Origin: Colletotrichum lupini
Lineage: Eukaryota > Ascomycota > Sordariomycetes > Glomerellales > Glomerellaceae
Direction of reading: 5' to 3'
Assembly (NCBI RefSeq): GCF_023278565.1
Contig: NC_064681.1
Location: 930,001-994,000, forward strand
DNA length: 64,000 bases
Made by a program: the position numbers and the translations under genes. Shown one piece after another: positions 48,780 through 61,503 of the stretch (the first letter of the stretch is position 1; each line of letters begins with the position of its first letter). A model generated the notes under the pieces. That model worked only from the letters and a program-made list of their open reading frames with translations. It did no database searches and was not told where the DNA came from.

Positions 48780-50766
48780 AATACCCTATAACAAGCGTCG
48801 CGAACGCCAGGAGTTCAGCTTCAAATCTGCACGGCCAGAATCGTGTAGTTGGGACGAGAATCTCGCACCACGTTGAAGTCATGGACCAAAATCATGAGTT
48901 GGAGTTGGATGTTGGCTCGAGCGCTCCCGGAAAACCGGGATCCACTATGGTTCCAACCTTGATATTGGTCCGCAAATCCGGGGCCGAGTGGGAACGACGA
49001 CATGGAGCCTCCATTTTGATAAACAATTACAGTTATGAACACAACTTTCTCTCCAAATCAAGTGTTGCATATCAGTGAGGCGTTTTCTGATGTAACTCTT
49101 TCGCTCTGCTTACCTTATGAGAGCGTTGAAGATTGTTGGAACGTCCATCTAAACATTGCGAGATGTGATGTGACGTCGTAGGATACAACGAGGTCGAAGC
49201 CATTCTGCGGCGAGAAACAGCTGATAATTGATCTTAAATGCTGAATAACTCTTGCCATCACGACGACCACGACGTTACCCTCTTCATCTTCCTCGCTCTC
49301 GTGTGATTGAGTTTATGCTGGTTGTTCAGTGTGGATGGAATCAGTTTACCTGGAGAACCTCTTGGCGCTTTATATCATTCTACCACAACAAGCGTTTTTG
49401 CGCATTCAGGCAACCCAACCAAGTCTTGCCATTGTTGTCGTCCTGACTTGTCATACAACTATCGGCCTAATACTCACCTCCACCCCATCATGCTACGATG
49501 GAATACACAACCACCTATTCATTCTACTGCCGCCTCGGAGTCCCTCTATGCCTTAAATCAAAAGCCCCTTCTTCCTTCACATCTTCCTCCCTCCTTCCGT
49601 ACTTCTCTCCACTTCAACTCAAATTTCTCTCCCCCTTCCCACACACCTCATACACTCAAACAACAATTCCTTTCCGCCCCATCACAACAAATACTCTAGG
49701 TCTCAAGTACAATATCGTACTCAAGACTCGACAAAGCCTCCAGGTCTGCTGGTTTTATTGACCTACGCGCATCGTCGAGACAACTGAAAATACCCTCAGT
49801 TCTTAGCTCTGCCTTGTTTAGGCTACCTGCTTCTCACGATACTCGTTCGGTCTCTGGTAAGCCTTCTCTTTCATTCTTTTCTGTCCCTCGGCCTTCTGCT
49901 TGCCGCGACTCTCATTTTCGGAAGCAGCGACCTGGCAGCACTGAGCTTTTTACCTTATTTTGGTTGTTCAGCGTCCCACCTCACCCTCATCCTCCCTCCT
50001 TCAGCCCCTTCAGGCTTTGCTCGAGAGTGAGGTCTTGATTTCTTTTCCTTCACCGCCCAAGCCTTATTCCTTTCATCTTTCCACACCTTTCTTTCTGACA
50101 ACCTCCCATCGACAGATTTCCATCAGTCACTGTACGGTGATTTTCAGCTGCTTTCTTGGGCCGGTCTGCCTCCCAGCAGTAAGAGTGAGTTGTTTCCTTC
50201 TCTGCATATCCAGCGCATTCCACCATCCGTCGGATCTTCATCGCACTTCTTTCTTGACGATGAGGTTTCTTCTGGTCTTTTTCGTCTGTTCCTGAGCTGT
50301 AGATTGAGCTCAGAGAAGCGACGAAGGCTTTCCTAGGCAAAAACGCTTACACTCTTTCGGGATCCTTGAGAAGTCACTCTCATCATCGATGAGAGACTCA
50401 CTCGCTTTGCTTCTGCCAATTTCTCCCAGCTTGCCAAATTTGCGAGACTTGGTTCTGCGTTCACCACCTCACTCTCTTCACCTCGTGTGCCCTTGCCTTT
50501 CCTGGCGCTCTCTGCTCTCACCTCTACAAGTCACTTGTTCTTGCCTTGTCTCTCATCCCCAGGTCCTACTCGCCTCTTTTCATACTTTCACCTGGCGTCG
50601 GTTCTCAACGCTACTCACATTGGCTGCGCAATCACTAATCGCATACTTCTAGAGCACTTACTGTTATCACACGCATTCACCACATATACTGCCATCAGTA
50701 CCCCTCACTAGCATCATTCTTGTTCTTCCTGTTCTCAGCAAGGATTACGCCTAAGTGTTGCTCATC
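48780..50766. other. Intergenic region and probable long leader of the RRM gene
   Basis: About the first 300 bases are probably the 3' end of ARPC4. From about 49500 to 50700 the plus strand is rich in pyrimidines (CTTTCTTTC, CCTCACTCTCTTCACC), typical of a fungal promoter and 5' leader. Open frames of up to 130 codons occur but are Ser/Pro/Leu-rich without domains. A leader intron is possible and cannot be settled by eye. Confidence 0.6.
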
Positions 50767-53479
50767 ATGGTCTACTCTCAGGTACCTAGTATGAAGGGCA
50801 AGGAGAGACAGCAGCAGCGTCGAGTGCGTAACAGCGTCCTCCAGTTTGCGTTCAGGCCTCGCGCCGTGCCGGAGACTGTTGTTGAGACAGAGACTGCCAT
50901 GGAGAATGGCGACCACGACAGTGAGCCTGGTGGTGCCCGCCTCGATACTGATCCTTTCGGTCGCAACCAGCAGGGCCAGAATCATATCTTAGCCAGCTCC
51001 AGCCTCAACCCTTCTTCCTCGCCTTGGGTTCCCAACTCCTCTCAGGCTCAACAGACCACTAGCAAGGTATATATACTAAACATCTCGAAACTCTCTTATC
51101 AGCCTTGTTTCGATCTAACACTCACATCCAGATTGATCAGCCCGAGATCGCTGAGCTTGACGGTACTCCTCAGTATATTGGCGCCAACGGCAAGATCCAG
51201 GGCCGTTCATCGATTCCCGCTCAGAACTTTGGATCCAGCTCGAATGGTGCAGTTTCATACTTGAGTGGAACAGTCGGAAACAACTATCGCGTTGCTCTCC
51301 CGAAGATGGCTATCCAGGCGAACCACGGCCAGCTCACCGGCAGCTCCTCCATGGGCAGTTTGGGTATCCAGATCCCTGTCCGCCAGGACATTGGTGGATT
51401 GCTCTATGGCCATGGCGACAAGGAAGTCATCGATCTGACTGGTGATGATATTAGTTCCGGCAGCGATACTCCCAAGGCAAAGGGTGTTGGTAACAGTGGT
51501 CTCATGACGGAGCCGCGCAACTTCGCTCCACGTACCATGAACCACCTTGGAGCGCCTCCCAAGTTCAACTTGATCAAGATCAACAACGGCGCCGATGCCC
51601 CTGCTTTGGTCACTCAAGACCCTTTCGTGTCTTCCGCTTCGCAAGTTGGCGCTATTCAGCCGTCTGTGCCTGTGTTTGGCTCGCAGATTGACACTACCCA
51701 CTTGCTTGCGACTGGTCAGATCCCTTTCCCTGCCGCGACAGGCGACACTCTGCACTTCGACAATCTCCCTCGCGATGACGATGAACCGTCCATCCAGAAC
51801 GATATCAACAGCCAGATTCCTCAGCTCAACTCAACCAACGGAGGACATGCTGCCAACGTTCAGAACGTGCCTGCCCGGCCGGTGGGATTGTCTCTGCCGC
51901 AGCCTCCTCAGGCCCTTCCTCTTGCCGGGAACAGTGCGGCAATCGTTCCTTATCAGGCTTCTCATCAGGCTTCTCATCAGGCTTCTCATCAGGCTTCTCA
52001 TCAGGATACTTTCCAGCGTGGTTACCAGCTCCAGGAAACAGTCGCGACTTATGGTGACGCTGTTTCTGACTACATCCGCGCTCAGCGATCGACGCAGCTG
52101 AACCGCCTCACCGGCGGTCCCACGGGTCGACCTACCTCGAATGAGGCTATGCATCAAGTGAACTTCCCGTTCGTTGAGCCTCCCCCCCGTGCTTCCCACT
52201 TCATGGTTCGCGGCGTCATCAAGATTGGCAACGTTCGTTCACCCAATATCCTACTCATCGTTATCATTGGCACTGACACATAACCAGATTCCTTTCGTCA
52301 CTAACCGCTCCGAGATCATTGCGATCCTGGGTCGCAACTCCCGTATGCTCAATGACACTGATGAGCCTGTTCATATCATCATGGAGCGTGTCACTGGCAA
52401 GACCACTGACGCTTACGTCGAGTTTCACACCCTGGAGGATGCTTCCAAGGCCGTTGAGAAGCATCATCAGAACCTTGACCGTGGTCGTGTCACTCGCATT
52501 GGCCAGCGCCCTGTCGAGATCGAGCTTTCCAGCCAAGCTGCTCTCATGAAGGACCTGTTCCCCAACGCCAGGGGTGTGTTCTGGGCCGGTCTTCACCCCC
52601 ATGTCCTCCCTGACAACGACCAGGAGCCTTGGGACAACTTCAAGGGCTTCGTGTCCAACGAAGAGATGACCATGCTGGTCAAGCATGTCGAGGTTCCCCA
52701 CCGTGTAAGTCTCTTCATCTTGACGTGCTCATGAGCCTGTGGCTAACTATTCTAAAGTCACCCTTTTCGAAGGAGTGCCCGCAGCGTCCGTTCGAGTGCC
52801 TCATCAGCACCCTGACCAAGTTCCCTTGGCAGATGAAGGGCCACGTCACTGTTCAGCAGCGTCATGCCATGTACAAGGCCACCTGCGATCTCCTCCGCAT
52901 CCTCGTGGGCAACATTCGCGACAAGCGCGACGAGGTCAACCTTACTCATCGTCTGTGCAAGCGAGTCGTCGCTGCGGCAATGCGCTGCGAGGGCTTCTCG
53001 ATTGCCCAGAAGGACGATATTGCCTTCATTGTCAAAATGAGTGAGATGGAGCAGCGTTCCTTTGGCCAGCCGCGCTTTGCCGAGAGCTGGCGCCACCTCT
53101 ATGTCCTGGTTCCCAAGAATGGCGTCCCCTTGGATGTCATCGAGGTAAGTTATATCCCTATTCCGCTTATCTTCACATTGGAATGATGGTATGGGAATGA
53201 GAGAGTCTGGAGCTAATCAGTCATCTCTCGCAGTGGTACATTGCCCTCATCCGCGAGGAGACTATTCGCTACCTGGAGATGCAGTCTTTCCAGGAAAAGT
53301 GCAAGACGTGCACCATCGGCGAGGCCACTGACGGATACTTTGGCTTCTTCTGGCGCGAGTTGAACCTTCGTGTTGGACCTGAATTCGACCACATTTCTCT
53401 TGCAACTCTTGCCATGCACGAATACCAGACACTCGAGACGATCATCCGCCGCGCCCTGACTCCTTCTATCGGTCACTAA
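50767..53479 (+). CDS. RRM-type RNA-binding protein, fungal
   Basis: The model joins 50767-51066, 51132-52232, 52288-52704, 52758-53144 and 53234-53479, giving 816 residues. All five exons end in phase 0. The N-terminal 450 residues are disordered, with an acidic motif E-V-I-D-L-T-G-D-D-I-S-S and four copies of Q-A-S-H at residues 375-390. An RRM-like fold spans about 455-560: I-P-F-V-T-N-R-S-E-I as the first part, then V-H-I-I-M-E-R-V-T-G-K-T-T-D-A-Y-V-E-F as the RNP1-like strand, then A-S-K-A-V-E. A conserved-looking helical region follows (about 575-816, with C-P-Q-R-P-F-E-C-L and W-R-E-L-N-L-R-V-G) that I cannot assign to a named domain. The likely role is RNA binding in processing or transport; the target is unknown. 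Intron 2 has a weak donor (GTTCGT). Confidence 0.85.
51954..52001 (+). repeat. Perfect 12-bp minisatellite inside the RRM gene
   Basis: The unit CAGGCTTCTCAT occurs four times without a mismatch, encoding four Q-A-S-H copies. A partial fifth unit follows (CAGGAT). Identity at third codon positions suggests recent expansion. Confidence 0.95.
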
Positions 53480-56270
53480 TGTCGACATACAACAGACCTG
53501 GGAAACAAGGCAAGGCAAAAATGGGGTGCTGAGATGGCTTCAACTGATGAAAGTTGGCACATGGCTTCGGAACTTCTCCTTTTAGCTCTGCTTATCTGCA
53601 CTTTCACGTTTACGGCACTTGGCTTGAAGAAGTGAGCCATTTCGCCCCCATGGTTTTTGCATCATGCCTTTTGTTTCTTTGGCTTTCTATCCTTGGGAGT
53701 TTGGACGAGTCAAGGACAGGATGGAGGGCTCGGAAAATCAGGATGGTGTCCGTTGGTTTGTCGCACGCTGACATCTGGAAACTATGGATGTTTCTGGGTT
53801 TCTTTCACAGATGGGGGATGGGCTTCTGAAATTACCTTAGTGAGATAGGGGTTCGAGTGGTTGAAATTCTCTATACCCGATCAATAAGACCTCTAGAGCA
53901 GTTCTCTATAACTTATTGGTACACAGCCGTTGTCACTCCTTTTGTTGTTTTCTTTGTTCTTGACGGATTGAAACATTCCCGTCAAAACCGTCGTTGGGGC
54001 ACAACGTCGGATAGGCTGGCGTAAATTTCGCGTGGCGCGCAGACGGCGTAATGGCGTTAAAGAGCTGACTGGGTGATGGCAACTTAAACGTCCCGTTCGT
54101 GCAGTTGAGGTTGAAGTTGGCGAGTGGGGCGCCTTAGTCAGCCTATCCCAGACACGGGGACTCTTGGGCTGATGGGCCAGTCACAGTACCGCGAAGGGGG
54201 AGTGGAGAAAGAGTGCACTAAAAGCTGCAGGTACCGCCTAGACCTGGAGCGGCATCGCCCAGCATCGTGCGGCAGCTGGTCCATCAGTCCTGCACGCGGC
54301 AGCGCAACCTGCCCTGCCCCAGGGGAGTTCGATAGGGCGACCGCTCAGTGCGCATTTTGGCAGTTTTGTTGGCGGGAAAGCACCTACCTCACCTGAGGCA
54401 CGGACCAGCGGAGCGGAGCCCTTTCTATTTTCTCCGTCGTGCCTTCCTTTCGCAAGGTTCGTTATTTGGACGGTACCGGAGGGTCGTTTGGGAGATCACC
54501 GAGGAGATATTCGTAGTATTTTCTTGGGGCCTGACGCTTGCACTAACTTGGAAAACCCGACTCAATGGTCTGCGGCAAGGACAAGAAGGACAAAAGACCA
54601 AAAAAAGCCCCTGAAACATTTTGACGACGCGGGCGGACAGCTGGCTTAACGGCATTCGGCGGCGGCTGATTATGGCGGGGCACATTGGTACCGGAGGTTG
54701 GAAGATCGGAGGTAATTGGGAGCCCTGGGGGGTAAAGGGTTTAATGAGATATCCGTGTTGATGGAGAGGCTTCGCATCGATCGTGCTGCCTTGAACTCGA
54801 CCAGCCGTCTTGTGGCCCAGGTAATGCTCTTTCTGCTCAATCCATATCACAGCATATCGAAGCACCACAGACTTTGAGGTTACATCGGTCCATCGATCAT
54901 TGATGAGGTTGAGTGACTCGAGTAGTGTAAACTTGCGGCGTGGTGTACAGTAGGGATGGCTTGTCAAGGCAGTGGTCCTTGCTCAATTTTGCAAGTTTCC
55001 AACGAGGAAAATCGGTATCAAACGTAAAAACCAACAACAACAAGTGCCTTACTTAGTTCACGAGTGACGAAGCTTCGTTGGACGGGACAAGACTTGGAAA
55101 AAGGAAGAAACAACTAGGAACAAGGAAGTTCTGGACAAGGAGTTTACATGTCAGGACTGTGACCCCATCCAAGCTCCGTCGAAACAGAGGGCGCAAATCA
55201 CCTGTGAAAAAGGGGGTCCATCTCCACTCCACTCTCCCGTCTGCACTGGCCAGGACTGAAGCCCAGCCCAGCTGAGATTGTTTCTGGAGATGCGAGTCTG
55301 GAGTACGAATACCTACCTTACTACGTAGTGAGTGGCAGTAGCGGCGGCATCATCTTCATCAAGAAAACATCACTGGCTGGATGGGTTGATACCTCGAGTT
55401 TCCCCGGAAGCAACGCACGGAGCACTCAAGACGGGTGAATGGCAACGGCCTGGCGTGAACCATGACAGGTGCCTCACTCTTAGGTAGAATAAGGTAGGTA
55501 CCAGGGCTGAACTTGTAAATAACCCAAGGGAAGGTACTACCTACCTTACCTTAGATGATGATGGGAGTAAGGATGAGAGTGACCCTTGGTTCTTGGAACA
55601 TGAGGTGGACTGGGTGACTGGCCAAGGTACCTTCCCGAGGCAAGGAAGGTTCATTTTGGGTTCCATTGCTCTTTCCCGTTGCCGTTGCTGCCACAACTTG
55701 TCGTTGCCGCTTCGTGTGGTGTGTGTGGTCTGTTTGCTGCTGCCACTTTCCGTCTCCCACCAGATTCAATTGCTTTTAGTACCCGAGCGCACCTCGTACC
55801 TTCCTTCCATTTGCAATTCCTGCGTACCTTCCCTTTCATATTCCCAAACTCTCTCTCCCTCTCTCTCATCGTACCTACATATTATACCTACCGCCTGGCC
55901 TGCCTGCCTACCTGCCTGATCATCCAACAATACATTCACTTTCAAAGGGGAAAAAATAATACCTAGTCACCCCAACAGACCGGGACAGATACCACACACG
56001 CGCACACCCGCACGCTACCTTACCTTACACACACTCTCGCACACACCTGAGGCAACTTGACGCGACTTTGCAGCAAGAGGGGCTGGGGCAGAAAAACCGG
56101 CCTGAACTTTTTTTCTTATCATCTTATTTTTCCGAGCGAAAAGACGCCAGCCAGGAGCTGTCACTCTCGGAAATTTCACCCTTCACTTCCCACAGTCATT
56201 CCTTGACACCCTCTCACTTTCACTTTCACTCTCAGACTCATCTCACTCACGGAATTTTCTGATCCCCATC
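53480..56270. other. Intergenic region between RRM gene and SFH5
   Basis: No gene is supported. A minus-strand single frame at 54425-54967 (180 codons) reads in a fairly protein-like way but has no known domain. From 55470 to 55560 there are clustered AAGGTA/TACCTTACC repeats. From 55640 to 56270 the plus strand is pyrimidine-rich with CA tracts (about 55990-56046), suiting the SFH5 promoter and leader. Confidence 0.55.
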
Positions 56271-57692
56271 ATGTCTGCTCAGACCACCGACACGCCCGTC
56301 GCGGCGCCTGCCCCTGCTGTTGCTGCTGAGGCGCAGCCGGCCGTCGCTGCACCTGCCGTAGAGCCGACTTCGGTCGACGCTCCCGCGCCCGCCGCCGTTG
56401 CTGATGCCACCCCTGAGGTCAAGCAGGAGCAGAAGACTGAGCAGCCCGCTGCTGCTGCTGCTGAGAAGACGGAGGACAAAGCTGATGAGAAGGCCGGCGC
56501 TCCTGCTGCCGAGAAGCCCGTTGAGAAGGCCCAGACTCCCCTGTCTTCGCTCTTTGAGAAGCTTCCCACCATCTTGGCTGAGGCCAAGCACAACGAGATG
56601 TGGGGTGTGCAGCTCTCCGACGACACTCACGTTCCCACCACCGTCGTCCTGCAGAAGTTCCTTCGCGCCAACGACGATGATGTCTCCAAGGCTGCTGACC
56701 AGCTCCAGAAGGCCTTGATTTGGCGTCGTGACACTAACCCCGGCAAGCTTCTTGATGAAGTCTCCTTCGATGCAAACAAGTTTGGCGATCTCGGCTATGT
56801 CACCACCCACAAGGACGCCCAGGGCAAGGAGATGATCATCACCTGGAACATCTACGGGGCCGTCAAGGACAAGAAGGCCACCTTTGGCAACGTCGATGAG
56901 TGAGTGATAGCCCGAGAAAATGAGATTCCCTGTATCGCATGAAGTAACGTTCGACTTACACAACTGAATAGGTTCATCAAGTGGCGCGCTGCCCTTATGG
57001 AGCTCAGCGTCCGCAAGCTTAATCTCGACAAGGTCCAGACCGCCATCCCCGATGGCGGCGAGGACCCCTACCAGATGATCCAGGTTCACGACTACCTCAA
57101 CGTCAGCTTCCTTCGCATAGACCCTGCCGTCAAGGCCGCCTCCTCTGAGACGATTAGAATCTTTGCCATGGCCTACCCTGAGCTTCTCGTCCATAAGTAC
57201 TTCGTCAACATCCCCGCGCTCATGGGCTGGGTCTTCAAGGCGATGAAGGTCTTCCTCGCTCCCAAGACCATCGCCAAGTTCCACCCTCTCGGCTATGGTT
57301 CCGAATTGGGCGGAGAGCTCCCGGCCTACAAGGACTCGCTCCCCAAGGACTACGGTGGAAACGCTGAGAGCATCAAGACCACCGGCCAGACCGTCAAGTT
57401 CGCAGAGGCTGAGGCCCCTGTCGAGAAGCCCGCGGCTGATGCTACTGCTGCTCCCGTCGTCGCCGCGCCTGTTGCAACTGAGACCCAGCCTACCGCCGAG
57501 GCTCCCGCGGCTGTCACCGCTGAGACCCCCGCTCCCGCAGTCGCTGTCAGCGAGCCTGCCGTCGCTTCTGAGCCCGTCAAGGCTGCTCCTGCGGCCGCTG
57601 AGGCTGAGAAGACCGAGGTGCCCACCGTCGCCGACTTGAGCATCAATGACAAGACTGAGGCTAAGGAGGAGGCCAAGACTGTTGCTGCCTAA
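56271..57692 (+). CDS. SFH5: Phosphatidylinositol transfer protein SFH5 (Sec14 family)
   Basis: The model joins 56271-56899 and 56972-57692, giving 449 residues. The 72-nt intron (GTGAGT...AATAG, phase 2) joins V-D-E to F-I-K-W-R-A-A-L-M-E-L. A CRAL-TRIO/Sec14 lipid-binding domain occupies about residues 110-325: L-Q-K-F-L-R-A-N-D-D-D-V, W-R-R-D-T-N-P, Q-V-H-D-Y-L-N-V-S-F-L-R, and the core Y-P-E-L-L-V-H-K-Y-F-V-N-I-P-A-L-M-G-W-V-F. These match fungal SFH5, which moves phosphatidylinositol between membranes at the ER, plasma membrane and cortex; some relatives bind haem. The first 90 residues and last 110 are Ala/Pro/Glu/Val-rich low-complexity tails with strong codon bias, making it much longer than yeast Sfh5 (about 294 residues). 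No signal peptide or membrane span is seen. Confidence 0.93.
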
Positions 57693-60600
57693 AGGATAAC
57701 TTGATGGCTTGCATGGTTTGATTCTCTATTCGTGGCTTTTTTTCCTTTTGTTACATGCCTTTGAATCTGCGGGCTGAACCTCGGGTGGTTTTCGCGAGAA
57801 CATGAGAATGATGTTGTCGCAAGAGATCCATTGGGTTTCTAGGCATCCATGGTTTGTTCGCTCCATCCCCAGTAGAGGCATGGCAGAGTCCTTGGTTTGC
57901 CCACTGCGTTTTCTCCTTGCGTTCATGCCATAATACCCTTCTAGTGTGTGTTTGTGGCGTTGTCAATTCGAATTCAATTTTTTCGATCGAAGACAGGAAG
58001 GAAAGAAGGATCAGAACAGAGAGACTAGCAGGAAAGGATGGGAATGTCTCCTCTTTAATACCTAGGTTAGGAAGAAGAATAAAATCAAATTCGACAGTTC
58101 AAACCTGCGGGAAACTTGAGGGTGTTAGAAATGTGCAAAGACCGACTGACTCGAAGAAAGGAGAGCTCCATCTAGAGTGAAACCGCACAGCTTTCCCTTG
58201 CCCCCTTCTGCTTCTTCGTCTTGCATGTTTGGCAGCCTGTCGGCCGAGTGCATGGATACCTATCCTCGAAGAGTGTGGTGATTGTGCCGCCGGGTGGTTT
58301 GCGCACCTACCTGCCTTGTTCGACCCGCATCCCGGGGGGTTTAAGCAGCGGCATTTCAAGCAAGGTAGCAAGTAGCACACTCACGTATTCCGCGATGCTT
58401 AACTGCAGAACACTACGGTTATATGGTTTTCAGCCCACGTTGGGAAGCACCTTCGACGAGTCTTTCCAGATGAATATTCGACCGGTTCTACTTCACCTCG
58501 AAAGGTGCGCAGTACCAAATGATGGGGATCTGAACTCGGTCATGAGTCCTCGAAGTGCCAAACGGTATTGTAGTCTATCTCACGAATTTTGCGAGGTTCT
58601 GACCGCAGTTATTTAGCGGTGCTCATGTCCTGTCAAATTGATCTCATTCGTCGATGAGTGCGGTTATCGTCGCGGGCATTGTTGTTTGAATTGTATGTTT
58701 CCAATAGGATGCTATTGAGTGCAGCACCACTAGCAGACCTACTCTCAATCCAGCGCGAACCAAACCAAGCAATTTGTAAACTGCTTACTGCACCATATAT
58801 TTCTTCATCTTTCTGATCTATGCGTGATGTCGGTTTGCATTTCATGCCCCGTGAGGGCATTGGCGCCTTGGTCACCAACGGACGTTCCGAGCCTCGATGT
58901 TAGAATCAACAGTAGAGCTGCCCTTTCCGAGAGTAATTCTCAAGAAATAGTGACTGAGAAGCATACAATCACTCGAAAATAACTCTTCAAGGTTGTCTAC
59001 ACTGTCATGATAGTGTCGTTTTGGTTGTAGATCCGAAATAGATTAGCCCCGAGTGGTTCCCAAGTGTGACGTGATTCGGGAATCCTACTATGCCTATCTC
59101 ACCATTTGAGCCTGCCACTCAGAGTTCATGATGATGAACCTGACCGTATATAAGGCAGACTGATAGCTTCATCTTTGAAAGTTATCATAAATGGTAATCA
59201 TTAGTACCATAAGCAAGTCATTGTTGTTTGTTAGTCAGATACATCTTATGGCCAGAGCTAGAGTCCATGTTAGGAGTGTTTGCTTGCGGACCCCAACCAG
59301 TCGAATCCACATGGGTGTCCCAATATGGCGAGTGGTCGAGACGAGGAGGAGGATGCAAGTATGGTGTGGTGTTGCCCATCATGCCTGTATCGGGGCGAGG
59401 CTCAGAGCAGCAGTACGGCGGTGGCGCCGGCGATTGAGGCAAAACGCAGGAGTTGGTCCGAGAAGATACAAGCAACACAACCAGATGACACTTGAACCTT
59501 GCGTTTTCAACGACACGAGGATCATGAGCAAGCTCAATTTTGCAAAACCGTAAATCGATGGATTGGTTGCTGGAGGTTGTAAGATTGTGATGGAGCCGAC
59601 TTTGGTTGTTTCGGCTTATCCGGCCGTGTAGTTGACTAGACCGTAAGTCAGCAGGATGAATGATCCGATGTTCAGGGAGTATGTACAAGTGGAGGAGAGG
59701 CAAAGACGAGAGTGAGAATAGGACTGGATGAATGGAGAAGAGAGGAGACACACACACAGAGAGAGTCCCGTGTACGCACACGCAACACAACACGGACCGA
59801 ACAGGGTTCTGTTTACCTTTAGAGGTTCCCCAGCCCAAAACGAACGAGGCCCGAAGAGAGGCCAGGTCACGTCCATCCATCCGCATCCAGAGACGACGGA
59901 ATCTCCATGTTCTTACTCTCTCACTGTTATTTGCCCCTCTCCGTCTGAATCACATCCACTTCCCATATTCTCGGTAGATTGTGTACATGTCTCATGTACA
60001 CACTCTATGATATTGAAAGTCACCAAATCTACGCAAGACCAGCGCCAGTCGAGACCGACCAAAGTCAGACAAGAGACGCACAAACTAAAGCAGAAGTGAA
60101 GAAGCGCGGCGGCGTATGCTGGCCCAACACACCAAGGCAAGCCTTCCCGCGCTGGTTCTTTCACAAGGGGTACAAAGGTCAGCAAGGCCCCGTTCCTCAC
60201 CTCAGCGTCTCTCGTTTATCCAGAAGCACCTCTCTCGCCTCTTGCTCCCGTCTTCCCCGTCTCTATCTCTTTTTTGCCCTCTCATTTTCCAGCATTTGCG
60301 TGCGTTGGCTCTCTCGACTACGTCTCATACAAATCCAAGCCCGAACTACTGGGTTCGATTTCTCTTACACCTTCCCTGTGTTGACTTTTTGCAATTCAGT
60401 CAATCCTATCGCTCTCTGTCTCCGCAAACGGTGAAGAGGAGAGTCGACAGAGCCGAAACCTAACGGACATATTCGTCAAGTACTCAGAGTTAGGTGGCCA
60501 AGGCAGGCCGCAAAGTCAAGCAGAATAGCCAGCGGCAGCCAGACCGATAGAGCAAGCAAATCCATCAATCAACAACCGCCGGTCAAACCACCTTGATCCA

Positions 60601-61503
60601 TCCATTAAATCAATCAAATCAGTCGCGTCCCCACTCCCCACGCTCTGCCCGTGTCCTCAACACGACACTGGATAACCTGACGGGACGGAAGCTCCCTCAA
60701 AGCCATCCTCCTTTGCCAACCCATCACATCCCACCATCCGCACCAATTCCTCCTTTCACCTACTTCCTTACCGCAAGGTACCCTAACTTACCTTAGACTC
60801 CGTGTCTTTGTCTCATCCCTCCATCTCACCCTACCTTACCTTGCCACACCACACACACACACACTACACTCCACCTCACTTCCTGCTTTCCGGCTTATCA
60901 CGACTCACCCTCCAGCGCTACAGCTTCTCACGCGCTTTTACCAGGAATTGAACCGCGCTTATTCAAAGCAATATCGAAAATCCATCTTAGAATTTCCAAC
61001 AAACCCCAATCGTCCAATTGTCCAATACAGACTTCGGAACTCGGGAACAACTTTTTGACTTAACCAATTTTTATTCGGGCTCCCTTATTCCCTCATCTTT
61101 CCCCCTTTTTACACTCCCTCCGCTTGTCAAGGTACTCGACTGAAGTGCGCTTTGGTTTGCTACGGCACAGAGTACTTCGTCTGCCAAATACCCTCGCAAA
61201 CTACCTTCACCTTATTGCCACTCAATGCCCGGCCGGTAAGGTGAGAGCTAAGAGGCAGCGAACGAGCCAATTCTGCGTGCCTGGGGAGACGGTTTCCGCA
61301 CACACCCCGGTCTAATCCCTCTCCTTGGCCTTTTTCGTGTCTGGAACTTCTCTGGACCTCCCACCCCCAACTTTCTTCCCACCTCGCAACACACGCACAC
61401 TCTATTTTGGAACGCGTCGCATCTCCCCTCTACCGACCTCCAAACACGACATAAACGACGCAAAAGTTCAAAATCGCGTCGAGACTGGGTATTTTCGCCC
61501 AAT
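57693..61503. other. Intergenic region between SFH5 and ASH1
   Basis: The first 400 bases are probably the SFH5 3' end. Between about 57.7 and 60 kb I see no supportable gene, although a minus-strand frame ending at 59218 has a protein-like C-terminal part (see findings). From about 60.2 to 61.5 kb the plus strand is rich in C/T tracts, CA repeats (about 60847-60862) and TACCTTACC repeats (about 60830-60845). This suits the ASH1 promoter and a long 5' leader. Confidence 0.55.
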
